Assembly (NCBI GenBank): GCA_958450365.1
Contig: CAUEEP010000935.1
Location: forward strand, 1,094,001 to 1,158,000
Length of the DNA stretch: 64,000 bases
From: Mesorhabditis belari
Taxonomy: Eukaryota > Nematoda > Chromadorea > Rhabditida > Rhabditidae
Reading direction: 5' to 3'
Each line of letters opens with the position of its first letter. Positions within the stretch are counted from its first letter, which is position 1. The position numbers and the translations under genes were made by a program. Positions 21,201-32,149 of the stretch are shown in pieces. The notes under the pieces were generated by a model. It was not told the origin of the DNA. It saw only the letters and a program-made list of their open reading frames with translations, and did not search any database.

Positions 21201-22468
21201 TAGACAAATTAAAGGTCAACTTTTAGATCCAAGCCACCTTTAGCTCATTTGCGGTTGAAGGCCTTTATAATGACTATTTGTTGATTTTTGATGGACCCGA
21301 TCAGAAATCGCCGGTGATTGGAAAGTGAGTGCATTGGTGAAAGTTTTTGCCTATAATTATTGTCAAAAAATGGGGCAAAAAAATCACAAGCGACGACTTA
21401 TATACGACTCTTTTTAAAGATATTCAGTCGTTTAAGTGATTTGGTGGCAAATTCCCTTCACATGTAAAGATATTCAATTTACTCGACGTGTAAAGAGGAT
21501 TCCTCGTAGTTACTCGGCTAAAAACGTCAATTAATCAAGTAAAAAATGACTCATGCAAATTTGACTCGAGTAATTACTTACTCGAGAGGAACACATGCTA
21601 GTGTTTTTGAGCGATTTGAGATTTGTTTTTGCGCGATTTTGAACACATACGTGAATTTTGAGCTTTCCAGCCGATATCATCAAAAACCTATTCACTAAAT
21701 CATCAAAAAAATCAACTTAATCTTGTTGTATGACGCCTGAGGCAAAGCTGACAAAGCTGAAAAAGCAAAGCTGAGCCTCTAACACCAAGATGAGCCTTGA
21801 AAAATCAACGAGAAAATTTTTCCAGACTCAAACCGATGACCACTTTTTTTCTTCGGATACCCTGTATAGTATTTGAAATGAAAATCCAATAGCTTGAGTG
21901 CGTTTTCATGAAATTGGGGTCTGATTTGACAGGATGATTGACCAGACGAGCACTCATAATCAGAGACGAAAACAGGTCAGATCTGATAAATGGAAACGGG
22001 GGATTGATTCTTGAATTCGAGAAAGATCCATCATTTTCCCTTCTCAAAGAAACGGCAACGATCTTTTATCTTTTTCCTTCTTTGATCCATTTGCATCCCC
22101 TTGAGCATATCTATTTGTTCCCATTGTCAGGAGATCATTTATGGAAATTGGGTGGGAAATTGGGTCAACTGGATAAGAGCGGCTAAGATAGTGGGATCTG
22201 TTGATAGGAGAGTGAAGAGTGAAGAGTGTTCATCTCGCCAACTATCACTTCGATATTAGTCATTAGTTCAATTCTAATTTGAATACAAACTTCATATCTC
22301 AAAAATTTGCTGAAGAAATCTTGAAATAAACACTATTTTAGCTTCTCCGGGCTACTCGCCGGTGTGCCTGATTCGGTGAAAACGAGCGGAAACGCAATGA
22401 CACTCTACTTTTTCACGAATTCGCTCATCAACTTTAAAGGATTCAGCCTCGATTGGACAATTGTTTAA
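13790..22468 (+). CDS. Secreted C-type lectin + two CUB domains (396 aa, 12 exons)
   Basis: Exons: 13790-13838, 16523-16635, 16694-16778, 17068-17178, 17782-17908, 17956-18108, 18174-18239, 18298-18352, 19609-19691, 19733-19856, 21227-21324, 22342-22468 (stop 22466-22468). All phases agree, so the gene is intact despite repeat-filled introns. Residues 1-16 form a signal peptide (MANKMLLILLLVLSFVG). A Pro/Thr linker leads to a C-type lectin domain (CPEKWKEIGSMCYWYSDNV, PWSGAQSFCNDIGGNL, WTGLNKINATNW, LGCQYSQPFLC). Two CUB domains follow (SLTSPNYPDNYANNEYC with LIYDG; TLTSPNYPNNYPND with LLIFDGP, ending NFKGFSLDWTIV). The order CTLD-CUB-CUB occurs in nematode CLEC families of secreted recognition proteins. 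An upstream in-frame ATG at 13763 is possible. The acceptor of exon 2 is rebuilt by an inserted MITE. Confidence 0.85.
13995..14180. repeat. CTT/TTC-rich microsatellite
   Basis: Nearly pure pyrimidine (TTC/CTT) tract in intron 1 of the lectin-CUB gene. The long ORF across it encodes only Ser/Phe/Leu low complexity and is not a gene. Confidence 0.95.
14870..14942 (-). other. tRNA-Leu(CAA)-like pseudogene
   Basis: The complement reads GATGGCCGAGTGGTTAGAGC (A box) and later GGGTTCGGTCCCC (B-box region), with CTCAAAC in anticodon-loop position. The acceptor halves do not pair, so it is probably a pseudogene. Confidence 0.45.
15115..15300. repeat. GACA/GACG tetranucleotide microsatellite
   Basis: About 45 units of (GACA)n with GACG variants. 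The Cys-Leu-Ser-Val ORF on the minus strand is the repeat read through. Confidence 0.95.
15745..16092 (-). pseudogene. mariner transposase C-terminal fragment
   Basis: The complement encodes LQKLNELSYEILPHPPYSP, then TDYHFFKHLDNFLREKCF, SRSPDFYAIGINKLVSRWQK and CVSCNGSYYDY-stop. This is the C-terminal third of a mariner (D,D34D, SETMAR-like) transposase. The usual DLxP between PYSP and TDYH is absent. Only this fragment remains, in intron 1 of the lectin-CUB gene. Confidence 0.8.
16253..16521. mobile_element. MITE with CCGTAAATACTGTAATAGTA termini, inserted at a splice acceptor
   Basis: The left end CCGTAAATACTGTAATAGTA and right end TACTATTAAAGTATTTACGG are inverted; TA flanks both sides. 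An interior inverted repeat surrounds TATTTTTTGATACC. The right-hand TA plus the next G forms the TAG acceptor of exon 2 of the lectin-CUB gene. An inverted second copy lies at 27337-27602. Confidence 0.9.
17250..17762. repeat. Palindrome with a one-sided repeat expansion
   Basis: The arm at about 17255-17420 is inverted at 17470-17760 (CAATATGAGGTAGGTGCA, GGGAACCTTCC, GTGCCAAAGCTTTAA in both orientations). The right arm carries an extra array of GGCAAGGCTTATGTT units at about 17525-17655. The array includes TTAGGC-like units at 17547-17575. Confidence 0.85.
18550..18712 (+). mobile_element. Truncated mariner-type MITE (family M)
   Basis: Starts with TTGGGTTGGTGAATTGAAAA after TA and follows the family M consensus for ~160 bp. 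It is then cut off next to the GCGGCCGC-containing dispersed repeat at about 18720. Confidence 0.8.
18880..19412 (+). mobile_element. mariner-type MITE, family M
   Basis: About 530 bp ending TTTTCAATTCACCAACCCCAA. The left half contains an internal fold-back: GAGCACTTTCTTCAAAAGAA is inverted about 260 bp later. The right end retains the coding sequence for YYERG/NPQIACKMGR-type remnants. A 3'-end relic of the same family is at 19522-19546. Confidence 0.85.
19925..20140. repeat. Hairpin repeat
   Basis: CTTCGTTTTCTCAGCC and TTTTGTCTACA are mirrored at GGCTGAGAAAACGAAG and TGTAGACAAAA around about 20030. It lies in the second-CUB intron. Confidence 0.75.
20905..21205. repeat. 12-bp minisatellite (ATTAATAGACAG)n
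   Basis: About 24 nearly identical units end ~20 bp before exon 11 of the lectin-CUB gene. The Asn-Leu-Ser-Ile ORF is an artefact of the 12-bp period. Confidence 0.97.
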
Positions 22469-22754
22469 AGACTTTTAGATAAATCTTTTGATATTTCTTA
22501 ATATTTCTTAATATTTTCTTATGAAAGCTATTTAATTTGATAGTATTTTTTCAATGTTTATTTTACAAAATCTAAAAAAGATTATGCTAAAATAGAGCTT
22601 AAATCACGAAATCAAAATCTAGGATCAACTTTTGATTATTTAAATGAACTATTAGAACTTTGCCAACAAGAAACGGGATCACTATAAGTTAAGAACACAA
22701 GGCTATTCCATTTAACTCAAAAAGACAGCTTAACCAAGCATAGTCTTGCTCTAG

Positions 22755-22868
22755 CTCTTGCCAAAGTTGACCAAGAATTGCCAAAGTTGACCAAGAATTG
22801 CCAAAGTTGACCAAGAATTGCCAAAGTTGACCAAGAATTGCCAAAGTTGACCAAGAATTGCCAAAATT
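22755..22868. repeat. 20-bp minisatellite
   Basis: Five to six copies of CCAAAGTTGACCAAGAATTG. Confidence 0.97.
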
Positions 22869-23094
22869 GAAAAACAAGCGTCCCAATAGGCTTTGTCTAT
22901 AGGCTTTTCCAATCGACTGGTACCTAAATCATTCTCGGACTCGAGAGTAGGCTTAAGAGATTTCCTCGTAAGCTTTATCATCGATTCAAACATTTTCTGG
23001 CCTCGTATTAGCACCACTTGTGTAAGCTTTTAGCATAAAAAAAAAAGCTTTCTATGTGATAAACAGTAAAAGTGAATGAATTTCATTCACTTTT

Positions 23095-23740
23095 CATTCA
23101 CACGAAGCACTGCTTCACAAAATTATATGGGCACTTACTTTTTTTATGCTATTATACCAATTTTATGCTCTTAAGAAACGAAAGTGAAAAAAAGTTGTTT
23201 TATCGTATTTTCCTTATTAGATTTGTCATTGAAACACGTTAGATATACAACCATAGTTTGAAATATGAATATTTAAAAATCGAATTTTGTAAAAAAAATG
23301 CCGAAGCACTTTCCACATGGACACTTTGTTTTTTGTTTTACGTCCTTTTTCTCTCTTTTTCAGATAATTTTGCTCTTTTTGCTCAAAAATTATTTCTTTA
23401 AGGTACTCTAAAAAATGCCAAGGGGACCGCCGCTGTCGGAAAAGGAAACTGGAATCATAGAGGCAATGAATCGCGAAGGACACTCAAATCGAGCAATGGG
23501 ACGATTTCTGAACCGAACACCAAATTTAATCGGATCCTATCTGTCTGATCCTCTACAATACTGAACAAGAAAGTCGACTGATCGAAAACCTTTGTCTTCT
23601 GAGCGAGATAAGAGACACATTTGCGGAGAAGCATCCAACTCTACGCTTTCCTGCTCGGATATCAAGGTGAATCTCACGCTCAAAGTGTCAAGCGAAACAG
23701 TCCGTCGAGTGCTGAAGAAAGGCGATTTTATTGTGAGAAG
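23095..23740 (+). pseudogene. Tc3-like transposase N-terminal fragment with its TIR
   Basis: A left inverted repeat begins at about 23100 (ACGAAGCACTGCTTCACAAA). From ATG 23415 the frame reads MPRGPPLSEKETGIIEAMNR, then GHSNRAMGRFLNRTPNLIGS. After an in-frame TGA near 23561 comes SSETVRRVLKKGDFIVRRKF. This is the DNA-binding N-terminus of a Tc3-type transposase. It stops at 23740, where a second terminal repeat begins (CACGAAGCACTGCTTCACAA). Inactive. Confidence 0.75.
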
Positions 23741-24034
23741 AAAATTCACACGAAGCACTGCTTCACAAAATTATATGGACACTTACTTTTTTTTACCAAT
23801 TTTATGCTCTTAAGAAATGATAGTGAAAAAAAGTTGTTTTATCGTATTTTCCTTATTAGATTTGTCATTGAAACACGTTAGATACCATAGTTAGATACCA
23901 TAGACTACTATAGTTTCGAATATGAATATTTAAAAGTCGAATTTTGTAAAAAATGACCTTTGCCACTTTCCACATAATGGACAATACATAAAATTTTTTA
24001 TTTAGCAAAAAAATGATTTAAAAAAAGAATAATA

Positions 24035-24718
24035 ACATTTAATAATCAATAGTTATTGTTTCGAATCAATTCAAAAAATTCGATTATCCATCCTGGCCAC
24101 AAGTTTATCGATCAGATTTTGGTCTACTTTTCTTCAGGCATCAATTATGGCAGATTTCAGAGAAAGCACGTCTTTATAAGTCTTGTTTCCAGCGTAAATG
24201 TGACGTACCATGGATCTCCATGAATTCATTTTCCCATGAATTCATTTTCTTGCACATTGAAGTCAGGAGAATTGACAGGACAGTCGAGGAGTCGAACTTG
24301 CTTCATTCCTTTAGTGCTTTGACTTGCATGTATTGGAGCATTGTCCTGGACGAAGATGTGATTTTGGCCTTGATTCCGACGTCAAAACGGAAGAAGTGTT
24401 CGCCGCAAGATAAATTGATATTGAGCTGAATTCATACGCTTTGGGACAAATGCCAGTTTTACTCGGCCAGATGAAGCAATTGCTGCCCATACATAACCTC
24501 CTTTGAAGTTTCTTCGCGAAAAGCTAATCTTTTTTACAAGATTCGATTTTTAAACATTCATATTTCAAAATATGGTAGTATATCTAACTTGTTTCAATGA
24601 CAAATCTAATAAGGAAAATACGATAAAACAAATTTTTTTCACTATCGTTTCCCTATCTTCTTAAGAGCATAAAATTGGTAAAAAAGTAAGGTTCATATAA
24701 TTTTGCGGAGCAGTTTAG
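24035..24718 (-). pseudogene. Tc3-like transposase C-terminal fragment with its TIR
   Basis: The complement encodes SFSRRNFKGGYVWAAIASSG, IFVQDNAPIHAS, CPVNSPDFN and VAR-MDNRIFELIRNNNYY-stop, with several stops and frame changes between. QDNAPIH and SPDxN are the second and third catalytic blocks of a Tc1/Tc3-type DDE transposase. The right terminal repeat runs 24530-24718 and matches the repeats at 23100 and 23750 in reverse. Confidence 0.7.
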
Positions 24719-25149
24719 ATGTCAGAGATGAATAAGAGAGCCAAAAAAGATCATGGAAATTTGGAAAAGGGAGAAAAGAGAGAAAAGAGCGAAAAGAAAA
24801 GAGACTCGAGGAAACATTCAGTCAAAAGTCACCTCATTCTCTTCCAGAGTGAACACCATATTCACACCATTCCCTTGCATCCTCTCCATTCTTTTCCTTC
24901 TTTTCTTTCCCATTTCCTCACATCGACCTCTTTTTCTCTTTCCCGATTTCCCTATTCAATTCCTGTGTTGATTCCTCTAGAGAAAATTTTCACTTCACGA
25001 TTCTCGACCGTTCAAAATACTGACCGATTTTTCAATTTTCAACCACTCACTCTCGGTGCTCAAATCTTTAGATGAACTGGTTTTTCTTCTAGTTCTAGTT
25101 TCTAGTTTTAACTTTAAAATCCTTTCAAAAGTACATTTCATCAGTAAAC

Positions 25150-25507
25150 ATTTGATCTATGGATCATTTGATTTGGATCATTAGATTTGGATCATTTGAT
25201 TTGGATCATTTGATTTGGATCGTTTGATTTGGATCATTTGATTTGGGTCATTTGATTTGGATCATTTGATTTGGATCATTTGATTTGGATCATTTAATTT
25301 GGATCTTTTGATTTGGATCATTTGATTTGGATCATTTAATTTGGATCGTTTGATTTGGATCGTTTGATTTGGATCGTTTGATTTGGATCATTTGATTTGG
25401 ATCATTTGATTTGGATCATTTGATTTGGATCATTTGATTTGGATCATTTGATTTGGATCATTTAATGTGGATCGTTTGATTTGGATCGTTTGATTTGGAT
25501 CATTTGA
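25150..25507. repeat. 14-bp minisatellite (GGATCATTTGATTT)n
   Basis: About 25 units with CATT/CGTT and GATTT/AATTT variants. Confidence 0.97.
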
Positions 25508-26052
25508 TCTACGTTAGATATACTACCATAGTTTACCATCTTTGCGTTCAATATTCAGAATTCAGAAAAAATCAACTTTGACTGTCAATGTATTCAATTT
25601 TCTTTTTAAACAGCTTTCAATTTTTCAAGATTTCTGCTGAAAATCCATCAATTCCTTCATTCATTCTCTTTTGTTTTTCCACAGTCAGAAATCTAAAACA
25701 AATCTAAATCAGATAAATGAAAAGAGAAACGAAAAAAATAGAGCTGTTCTCAAACAAATTCGTCTAACTGTCTTTTTTTTGAATAACGATAATCTTTCAT
25801 GACCTTTAAGCTGCTTTGTTTTTTTGGAAAGAGTGGAGGAGAACAAATTACCGCCTGGGGGATCATTTGTTGAATTTCGGCTGGGGAATGAGACAAAAAA
25901 AAACAAAGATTTGATGGCTTTTTCAAACTTTAAACCATTTAAAACGGTTTTACTTGAAAAATTTTTTTAAATGGAGTTTTTAAATGGAATTTTTAATAGT
26001 CAATCATTTTTTTGTAAGGCCAGAGTTTATAGAGACTTTCAAGACTTTTTCA

Positions 26053-26112
26053 AAATAGAAATCAAAATAGAAATCAAAATAGAAATCAAATTAGAAATCA
26101 AAATAGAAGTCC
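26053..26112. repeat. 12-bp short tandem repeat
   Basis: About five copies of AAAATAGAAATC. Confidence 0.9.
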
Positions 26113-27024
26113 TCTTGATCCTTTTGGTAATAAGCGAATTTTTTTTTGCATTTTGGCAACCTTTAAGCGAAGATAATCGAAAAAAAGAGGCGACTTTGAT
26201 GAAATGCGGAAAAGAAAAAATAACAGAAAGAAAATATTGACAACTTTGATTGAAGTTCTTTTTCTTTTCTTGAAAGGGAAACAGAATTTTCTTCTAAAAA
26301 TAGTTTGTCATTATTGTGCATTATTTTTCAGCTTTTTTTTTTGCTTTTTAATGTTTTTTCAGAATTCTTTTTCAGTTTACAAAATTCGTAGATGAATTCA
26401 AACAAATTAAAGGCGAAAAATGATCATTTCATTTAAATTCTAACATTAAGTATTATGATTTTTACTGATTTTCGATAAACTTTGAACAATGTGCTTCCAG
26501 ATTTGATGTACTAGAAGTCATCAGATCTGAAAGTAATCATTAAAGCTCACCAGCTTCACCTGGTAGAGTCTAAAAAGAAAATTTGGGTGAACTGGCTTGG
26601 GAAAGATCGATTTACGATTTAGGGTGCTAATTTTTGAATGAACTTTGCATGTGTTTCCTTTCAATAATGGTAAATTAATGCTAAACCTATTGCTAAGTTT
26701 ATTTCACTGATTTTCAGGAGACTTTAGCTGTTATCAGGGATGTAGAAGCTTTAAAAGTCTTGTAACTTTTAACTTACTTTGTAGCTGTTTTCTTTGGCTT
26801 CAGCTTATTCTGTAGTATCTATTTCAAGAGCTGTAATCGGATGTACAGTACGTTTTAATTCAAAGAAAAGCATCACTTTCCAGAATTAGAATATTCAAAA
26901 TAATCACGAACGTCAACTTAAGAATTACGGTATTCGGGACATTTTTTAAAGCACGCTTTGAAAAGTTCCTGAAAGTCCAGTCCCTTCTTTTCATAAGCCT
27001 TCTTTCACCATCTCGAAATGTGAA

Positions 27025-27102
27025 CTTGTCGTGTAGTGGATAAGGGTCTTGTTTCCAAAGCGAGCCCTCAATTCTCGCCTTCAGTTCGATCTCTTCGGTT
27101 TG
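27025..27102 (+). other. tRNA-like relic
   Basis: GTGTAGTGGATAAGGGTCTT resembles an A box and CAGTTCGATCTC a B box. TTTCCAAAGCGAG between them recalls the tRNA-like segment at 6.93 kb (TTTCCATAGCGAG). No acceptor pairing. Confidence 0.35.
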
Positions 27103-27284
27103 TTTTCATTTTATTTTGATATTTAACCAATCGAATTCTCTAAACTTTACAAGTATTATGATCTTTTAATTAATAAAAAACAAAATAACAAAATTGATAC
27201 AGCAAAGTGAATGAATTACAATTTAATTGAATACAATTGAATTATAATTTAAGATTACATCTTGCACAAGACAGAAAAGCATAT

Positions 27285-27602
27285 ACGGCGCTGGGGCAGT
27301 TGTTGGTGGATCCGTTGCAGCCGTCACAATACCTACCGTAAATACTGTAATAGTACCCCACCCCCATAATGACGGTGCGGAGTGTTGCGTAGTCGAGCTT
27401 TGAACGAGTTTTTCTCGACACTGGTTTATGCTACAATGCGCGCTTAGGTATCAAAAAATAGCCCTGAATTTCAGCTATTTTTTTGATACCAAAGACGCAT
27501 TTTTTGAAAGTACGGGCGCTTTGAAAAAAATGAAATACTAAAAAAAACTTTTGCGACTACCCGACTGTACGAGGGGGGTGGGTACTATTACAGTATTTAC
27601 GG
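27285..27602. mobile_element. Inverted second MITE copy carrying lectin-CUB exon sequence
   Basis: 27337-27602 is the reverse-oriented relative of the MITE at 16253. Next to it, 27286-27336 is the complement of the start of lectin-CUB exon 2 (GTGACGGCTGCAACGGATCC onward, to about GCCCCAGC). TA flanks the outer edge of the exon piece and the other MITE end. Confidence 0.85.
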
Positions 27603-28554
27603 TACTTTAACTCATGGCCTTCCATCAACTTTAAACCTTGATATCAACTTTAAAACAAAATTTGACGGATGTTTGAAAAGACATAAAATAGGCAGAGCGA
27701 TTTTGAGCACAAAGAACATCTCGCCAGTCATTTACATAGTGATTTCTCTTTTTATTTTGTAGATCGCAGAGATTCACCTCTAAATTTGTACCCGATTTTC
27801 AGGATTCGATTGGGTTTACGCTTATTATTTCTATTTGATTATATGATTTCAAGATAGCTCCAACTAATAAGCTCCAATAAACAAAACCAAAAGCCAACTC
27901 TAATTACAAGTGATAAACTGAAAGCACCCAAAAAAAAACTCTTAAATCCTAGTCCTAGTGCTAGCTATAGCTCAAAGAAAGCTAGAGGAAAATATTTCCC
28001 CAAGAAAAACCGCACACACAAAAAAAACACACAGGCACCAAGCGGCTACATAAAGGAGTGGCCGTAATTCTTTCTCTCTCAATGTTTTGTGTGAGATCTC
28101 TCAAATTTCACTCATCATCTCTATATCTTTCCTTTTTGCCCGTTGGCCATTTTTCTCTTTTCTCAAAGCCGAGGCTGTTTGCCGGCCATTGAGATTTCAG
28201 AAAAGAGAAAACAAAAAAAAAAGAAAGGTGAAGCCAGTGAGGGTGAGTATTTTCGTACAATGCATGTCTTCATTGGAGACACATGTCCCTTGTGAGAGTT
28301 TTTCAAAAAAAAAATTCTTCTTTTTCTCTAAAAATAGGGATGCGGTTGCAAAGTAAAAATCCAGGAGCTCTTTTTTATTTTCTTTTGTAAAAAAATGTCT
28401 CTTCTGTGTCTTTTCTCGAAATGTGGATCATATTTATTGACTTTTTTTTGCATTTTTCTTGAGCTTTTCTCTTTGTGAATCTTTTTGTGCCATATTGACC
28501 AGATGTTCTCGGCACAAGGGAACTATAAGATAAATTTCATTGATTTTTCTGAAT

Positions 28555-29105
28555 GCTTCATTTCATTGTTTCATTGCTTCATTTTTTCATTGTTTCATTG
28601 TTTCTAAGTGAATTATCATTGTTCTTTTGTTTATTTAGAAGTTGATTCAACTCTAGTAGTCTCTTTAAAGGGGTTGATTCAACTCTAGTAGTGTCTTCTT
28701 TATGGCCGGATCTTGGTAAAAACTTTTTTAACACAACTCCCACTAAAGTTTTCTTTTTCTATTATCAAGTATGATCTAAAAACATGAAAAACGATCCGGC
28801 TGGTTGCCTATTTTGAAAAATTAGCCCAAAAGAACCCGGAAACTTCGAATTCGAAGTCCATTTGCAGTCCAAGTCAGTCCATTTAGATAGATTAAAGTGC
28901 TAATTTCATTGTTTCATTGCTTCATTGTTTCTAAGTGAATTATCATTGTTCGTTTGTTTATTTAGAAGTTGAATCAACTCTAGTAATCTCTTTAAAGTGG
29001 TTGACTCAACTCTAGTAGTCTCTTCTTTATAACCGGATCTTGGTAAAAACTTTTTGAACACAACTCCCACTAAAGTTTTCTTTTTCTATTATCAAGTATG
29101 ATCTA
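28555..29105. repeat. ~210-bp direct duplication
   Basis: 28580-28775 and 28900-29105 are near-identical (AGAAGTTGATTCAACTCTAG, GGATCTTGGTAAAAACTTTT, ACACAACTCCCACTAAAG), separated by ~125 bp. Non-coding as far as I can see. Confidence 0.9.
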
Positions 29106-30029
29106 ATGATATCTAATGATAATGCTCTAATGATAACAAGATGATATAATATTGTCCTCATACATTAAAGGGTTGCTCTACTAGAAAGATTTGCCAAAAA
29201 ATTTCATTCATAATCAGCTACGACATATAAAAGAATGGAATTTTGGTCTTGACCGATGCTAAGCTATATATAACGGTACTCTATATAATGGAAAAATTTT
29301 TTCGTCTCTTCCATTTATTGAGACTGTATCAGTAAAACGGTAACGACTACGCGACTGTACGCGACAAAATACCGTCGTCGTCGATTAGCCATTAAGCATT
29401 ATTCATTCAAAATAACGCGAAAGCCAAAATTTGCACGAATCTACATAAAAATTGATTCTAATTGAAGATCAGAACAAAAACTTTTCTCTGTTTATTTTTA
29501 GTTTCAATTTCAAAAAGAGAGCCGTTTTTTTTTGAGGGTATCTCAAAGAAGGATAAATATTTTTCCTCCATTTGCTTTATCTGTTTTCTCCTTTTTTTTT
29601 CCCCTCATTGACCTTAAATTAGCCCTTTACTTTCATCACATCAATCATTCTTCTTTCTTTTGTGTGTTTTGTGTGTTTTTCACTTGTGTGTTGACTTTTC
29701 GAATCAACCACAAATAGCAATATCATGTGAGTTATCGACCAAAAGTAAAAAAGAAAGAAGCAACTCGTTTTTCTTTTTTTTCTTTTCTTTTCTCTTTTCA
29801 AAATCTGCAAGAGAATATGTTCATTGAATCGTTCTAGATCTTTAATTTTGATTTTTAAACTTCTATCAGTTTTCTTAATAACTAGAAAAGCAGCTAGGTA
29901 AGTTGTGTAAAATTTCAAGTGATTTAGTTTGCATTTAATTTTTTTTAGATTTAATTCATTTTTAAATTAGTTTTAATTTTTAGAATAGATATACTTTTAA
30001 TTTGCATCAGTTTTCTTTAAAATCTTAAG

Positions 30030-30230
30030 ACGTTCGGGACGGTTCGGTCCACCGGTGGACGAAGGCCGTCTGGCCCCTGGGACGACTCGGTCCACCGGTG
30101 GACGAAGGCCGTCTGGCCCCTGGGACGGTTCGGTCCACCGGTGGACGAAATTGTGGTCCACCGGACGAAACCCCTCCCGTCCCAGAGACAGACGCTCTAC
30201 CGACTGCGGCTCTACAGAAGACCTCTATTG
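30030..30230. repeat. GC-rich 43-bp tandem repeat with tRNA-like tail
   Basis: About 2.5 copies containing GGTCCACCGGTGGACGAAGG, centred on the palindrome GTCCACCGGTGGAC. On the minus strand the tail reads GCCGCAGTCGGTAGAGCGTC, like a tRNA D-arm. Base composition is strikingly unlike the AT-rich surroundings. ORFs here are repeat translations. Confidence 0.8.
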
Positions 30231-30759
30231 CGCGTATCCCAGTAAAACGACCTTTTAGGGATAAAGTCTTATCAAAAAAATGATGTTGATGTTCAATGTT
30301 CATCTAGCTGAGCTCCATCCAATAAAACAAAAATCATGGAAAACGGACCATTGAAGAAAGAGAAATTCGGCGTTTTGTCTCATGAGCCAAAAAGAGCCGA
30401 TATCTTTTTGAGCCAGCAATATTTTCAAAATCTGATTAGAGATTCGGATTCAACATGAAATTTTATAGGAGGTGTATTTCGGGGCTAATAGCTTTGCAAG
30501 ACACCCCTCTGGGGCAGTAACGCAAAAAAAAACGCCTCGTCGCGAATGTGTTAAAAAAGAACTAGCTAATAAAGTTCTAAACAGTGAAAATAACAATTGA
30601 AAATGTTTAGAGAGTTGAAAAAGATACTGGTGACTCCGTTTTCTGCCACTTTGCATAACGTACTGCATAACTGCATGCATAACTGCATAACGTACGTAAC
30701 TTTGCATTTTTAGCGTTTCAACGTTTTTTTGAACTAAAAGTCACAAAAACCAAAGCCAA

Positions 30760-31190
30760 AAATGAGGGGGTGGGACAAATGCGACCTTTTTTTTGCGCAC
30801 CTGGACATTTGCGCACCTTTTTTTTGCTGGAAAAGGTCTTAGGCAAGGCCGTAGAGCTTCAAAAATATTTCCATATAGGGGAATCGTATGCGTAGATTCC
30901 GAATTTCGACAAATCAGACCTCGCTGACACGTCAAATTTGGGCTAAAAGGCAAAAACTACGCAACCTAACGCTTTTCCGCAGTTTTTGCCTTTTAGCCCA
31001 AATTTGACGTGTCAGCGAGGTCTGATTTGTCAAAATTCTGAGTCTACGCATACGATTCCCTTCTATGAAAACATTTTTGAAGCTCTACGACCTTTTCTAA
31101 GGCCTTTTCCAGCAAAAAAAAAGGTGCGCAAATGTCCAGGTGCGCAAAAAAAGGTCTCATTTGTTCCACCCCCAAAAATGACCATGAGAA
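30760..31190. mobile_element. Near-perfect palindrome (~200-bp arms)
   Basis: AGGTGCGCAAATGTCCAGGT, GCATACGATTCCC, CAAATTTGACGTGTCAGCGA and CAGTTTTTGCCTTTTAGCCC all occur inverted about the centre at 30970. The spacer is ~30 bp. No ORF of its own. Confidence 0.9.
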
Positions 31191-31696
31191 AGGGTATTTA
31201 AAGTTGTTAAAGTTAAAGTTTAAAGTTGCATTTAAACTTGCATTTAAAGTGAACAAAAACCCTTTAAAATGCACAATTTTCAAAAAAGTAGTGACAATTT
31301 TTGTAGTATCACTAATTTTCCAGGCTTGAGAAGTTGAAATTGGGATTCAGCATGGAAAACTACAGTAGCAATTGCAAAAGAAAAAGAAAACTACATTAGA
31401 AAAATAATTTGAAGAAAAAATAGCCCTTTCCAACCGTAGTATTTATTTATTTTTTCTTAAAATTTCTAAATTTGCATTCTTATCTCTTTGTCTCTAAAAC
31501 TACGAAAAGACTTTTGTGGTGCCTAATTTTCAAGGCGATTTTCTCAAAAAACCCGTACGCATCGCACCATTGTACAAAGCTCATCCCCACCCTGGACAGG
31601 ATTCAAATTTATTTCAATCAAACAACTCAAATTTTTCGATAGAGCTTACGATTTTTTTGTAATACTTTCTAGAGTTACTTGATGGATTACTTACTT

Positions 31697-32050
31697 ATTT
31701 GATTACTTGCTCGATTACTTGCTTGATTACTTGCTCAATTACTTGCTTGATTACTTGCTTGATTACTTGCTTGATTACTTGCTCGATTACTTGCTTGATT
31801 ACTTGCTTGATTACTTGCTCAATTACTTGCTTGATTACTTGCTTGATTACTTGCTTGATTACTTGCTTGATTACTTGCTTGATTACTTGCTTGATTACTT
31901 GCTTGATTACTTGCTTGATTACTTGCTTGATTACTTGCTTGATTACTTGCTCAATTACTTGCTTGATTACTTGCTCGATTACTTGCTCGATTACTTGCTT
32001 GATTACTTGCTTGATTACTTGCTTGATTACTTGCTTGATTACTTGATGAA
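31697..32050. repeat. 12-bp minisatellite (GCTTGATTACTT)n
   Basis: About 29 units with CTCGATTACTT/CTCAATTACTT variants, ending ~165 bp upstream of the RhoGAP ATG. Open frames on both strands exist because the unit is 12 bp without stops. Confidence 0.97.
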
Positions 32051-32149
32051 AAGTTTCGTTTGAAAGTCGCTGCCAGTTTGAATATTTTGTAGATGTACTT
32101 AGGTATTTTGTTCTTTGTTTGTATTTTCTTATTTTGATTATCAATCTCA

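Noticed and set aside
20923..21219. 98-aa Asn-Leu-Ser-Ile repeat ORF
   Set aside because: Read-through of the ATTAATAGACAG array inside a lectin-CUB intron.
24719..25075. 118-aa ORF downstream of the Tc3-like debris
   Set aside because: Starts in a Lys/Glu-rich stretch and continues in pyrimidine-rich sequence without splice sites or homology.
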